This document shows, in pieces, positions 63,399-64,000 of a DNA stretch of 64,000 nt (positions are counted from its first letter, which is position 1; each line of letters starts with the position of its first letter). This stretch comes from Schaalia sp. JY-X169 (lineage in GTDB: Bacteria; Actinomycetota; Actinomycetes; Actinomycetales; Actinomycetaceae), in assembly GCF_014069575.1 (NCBI RefSeq), contig NZ_CP059675.1:1922001-1986000 (forward strand), read 5' to 3'. Both the position numbers and the translations under genes were made by a program. The notes beneath the pieces are model-generated. The model was not told the DNA's origin. It ran no database searches and was given only the letters and a program-made list of their open reading frames with translations.

Positions 63399-64000
<602 letters not shown>

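Overview
The window is a G+C-rich actinobacterial chromosome segment. High-G+C codon use, frequent GTG/TTG starts, LPXTG pili with class C sortases, GlnK with Tyr51, and actinobacterial-type RpoB/RpoC point to the order Actinomycetales, most probably family Actinomycetaceae (inference from gene content; the species was not identified).

Positions 1-24.8 kb form a surface-protein island. It holds a very long multi-domain adhesin (C-terminus beyond the left edge), a two-component system (NarX/DesK-type kinase and NarL-type regulator), two complete three-gene pilus operons (tip adhesin, shaft pilin, class C sortase), a MalT/LAL-like LuxR regulator between the two operons, and a secreted SagB-type nitroreductase lipoprotein. 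Paired CGGGTGA direct repeats (12-13 bp spacing) lie upstream of all three adhesin genes and of the LAL regulator, which suggests one regulon.

Positions 24.9-33.4 kb hold two members of a three-member AbiEi/DUF559-like gene family, the translation operon rpsL-rpsG-fusA-tuf, a 38-residue membrane peptide and a 1-kb repeat-filled spacer. Positions 34-41.6 kb carry a sugar-type ABC importer with a Gfo/Idh/MocA oxidoreductase and a ROK repressor. Positions 42-47.3 kb carry glmS, an orphan hisH/hisF-like pair with altered active-site residues, and pyrG.

Positions 48-57.5 kb are the ammonium-assimilation block: amtB-glnK, glnA, and divergent gltB-gltD. AmtB imports ammonium, GlnK senses nitrogen status, GlnA makes glutamine and GltBD makes glutamate. 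GlnA has Phe in place of the usual adenylylated Tyr. Positions 57.5-64 kb hold the third AbiEi/DUF559-like gene, bracketed by two hairpin repeat elements, then rpoC and the 3' end of rpoB.

Spacers carry at least two families of palindromic repeats. One is bounded by CGGTCCCC/GGGGACCG (six copies). The other is a 71-bp hairpin (two copies) whose arms covary and whose left arm is expanded as 19-bp tandem units. Two of the three AbiEi/DUF559-like genes sit between such repeats. No CRISPR array, rRNA, convincing tRNA or transposase gene was seen.
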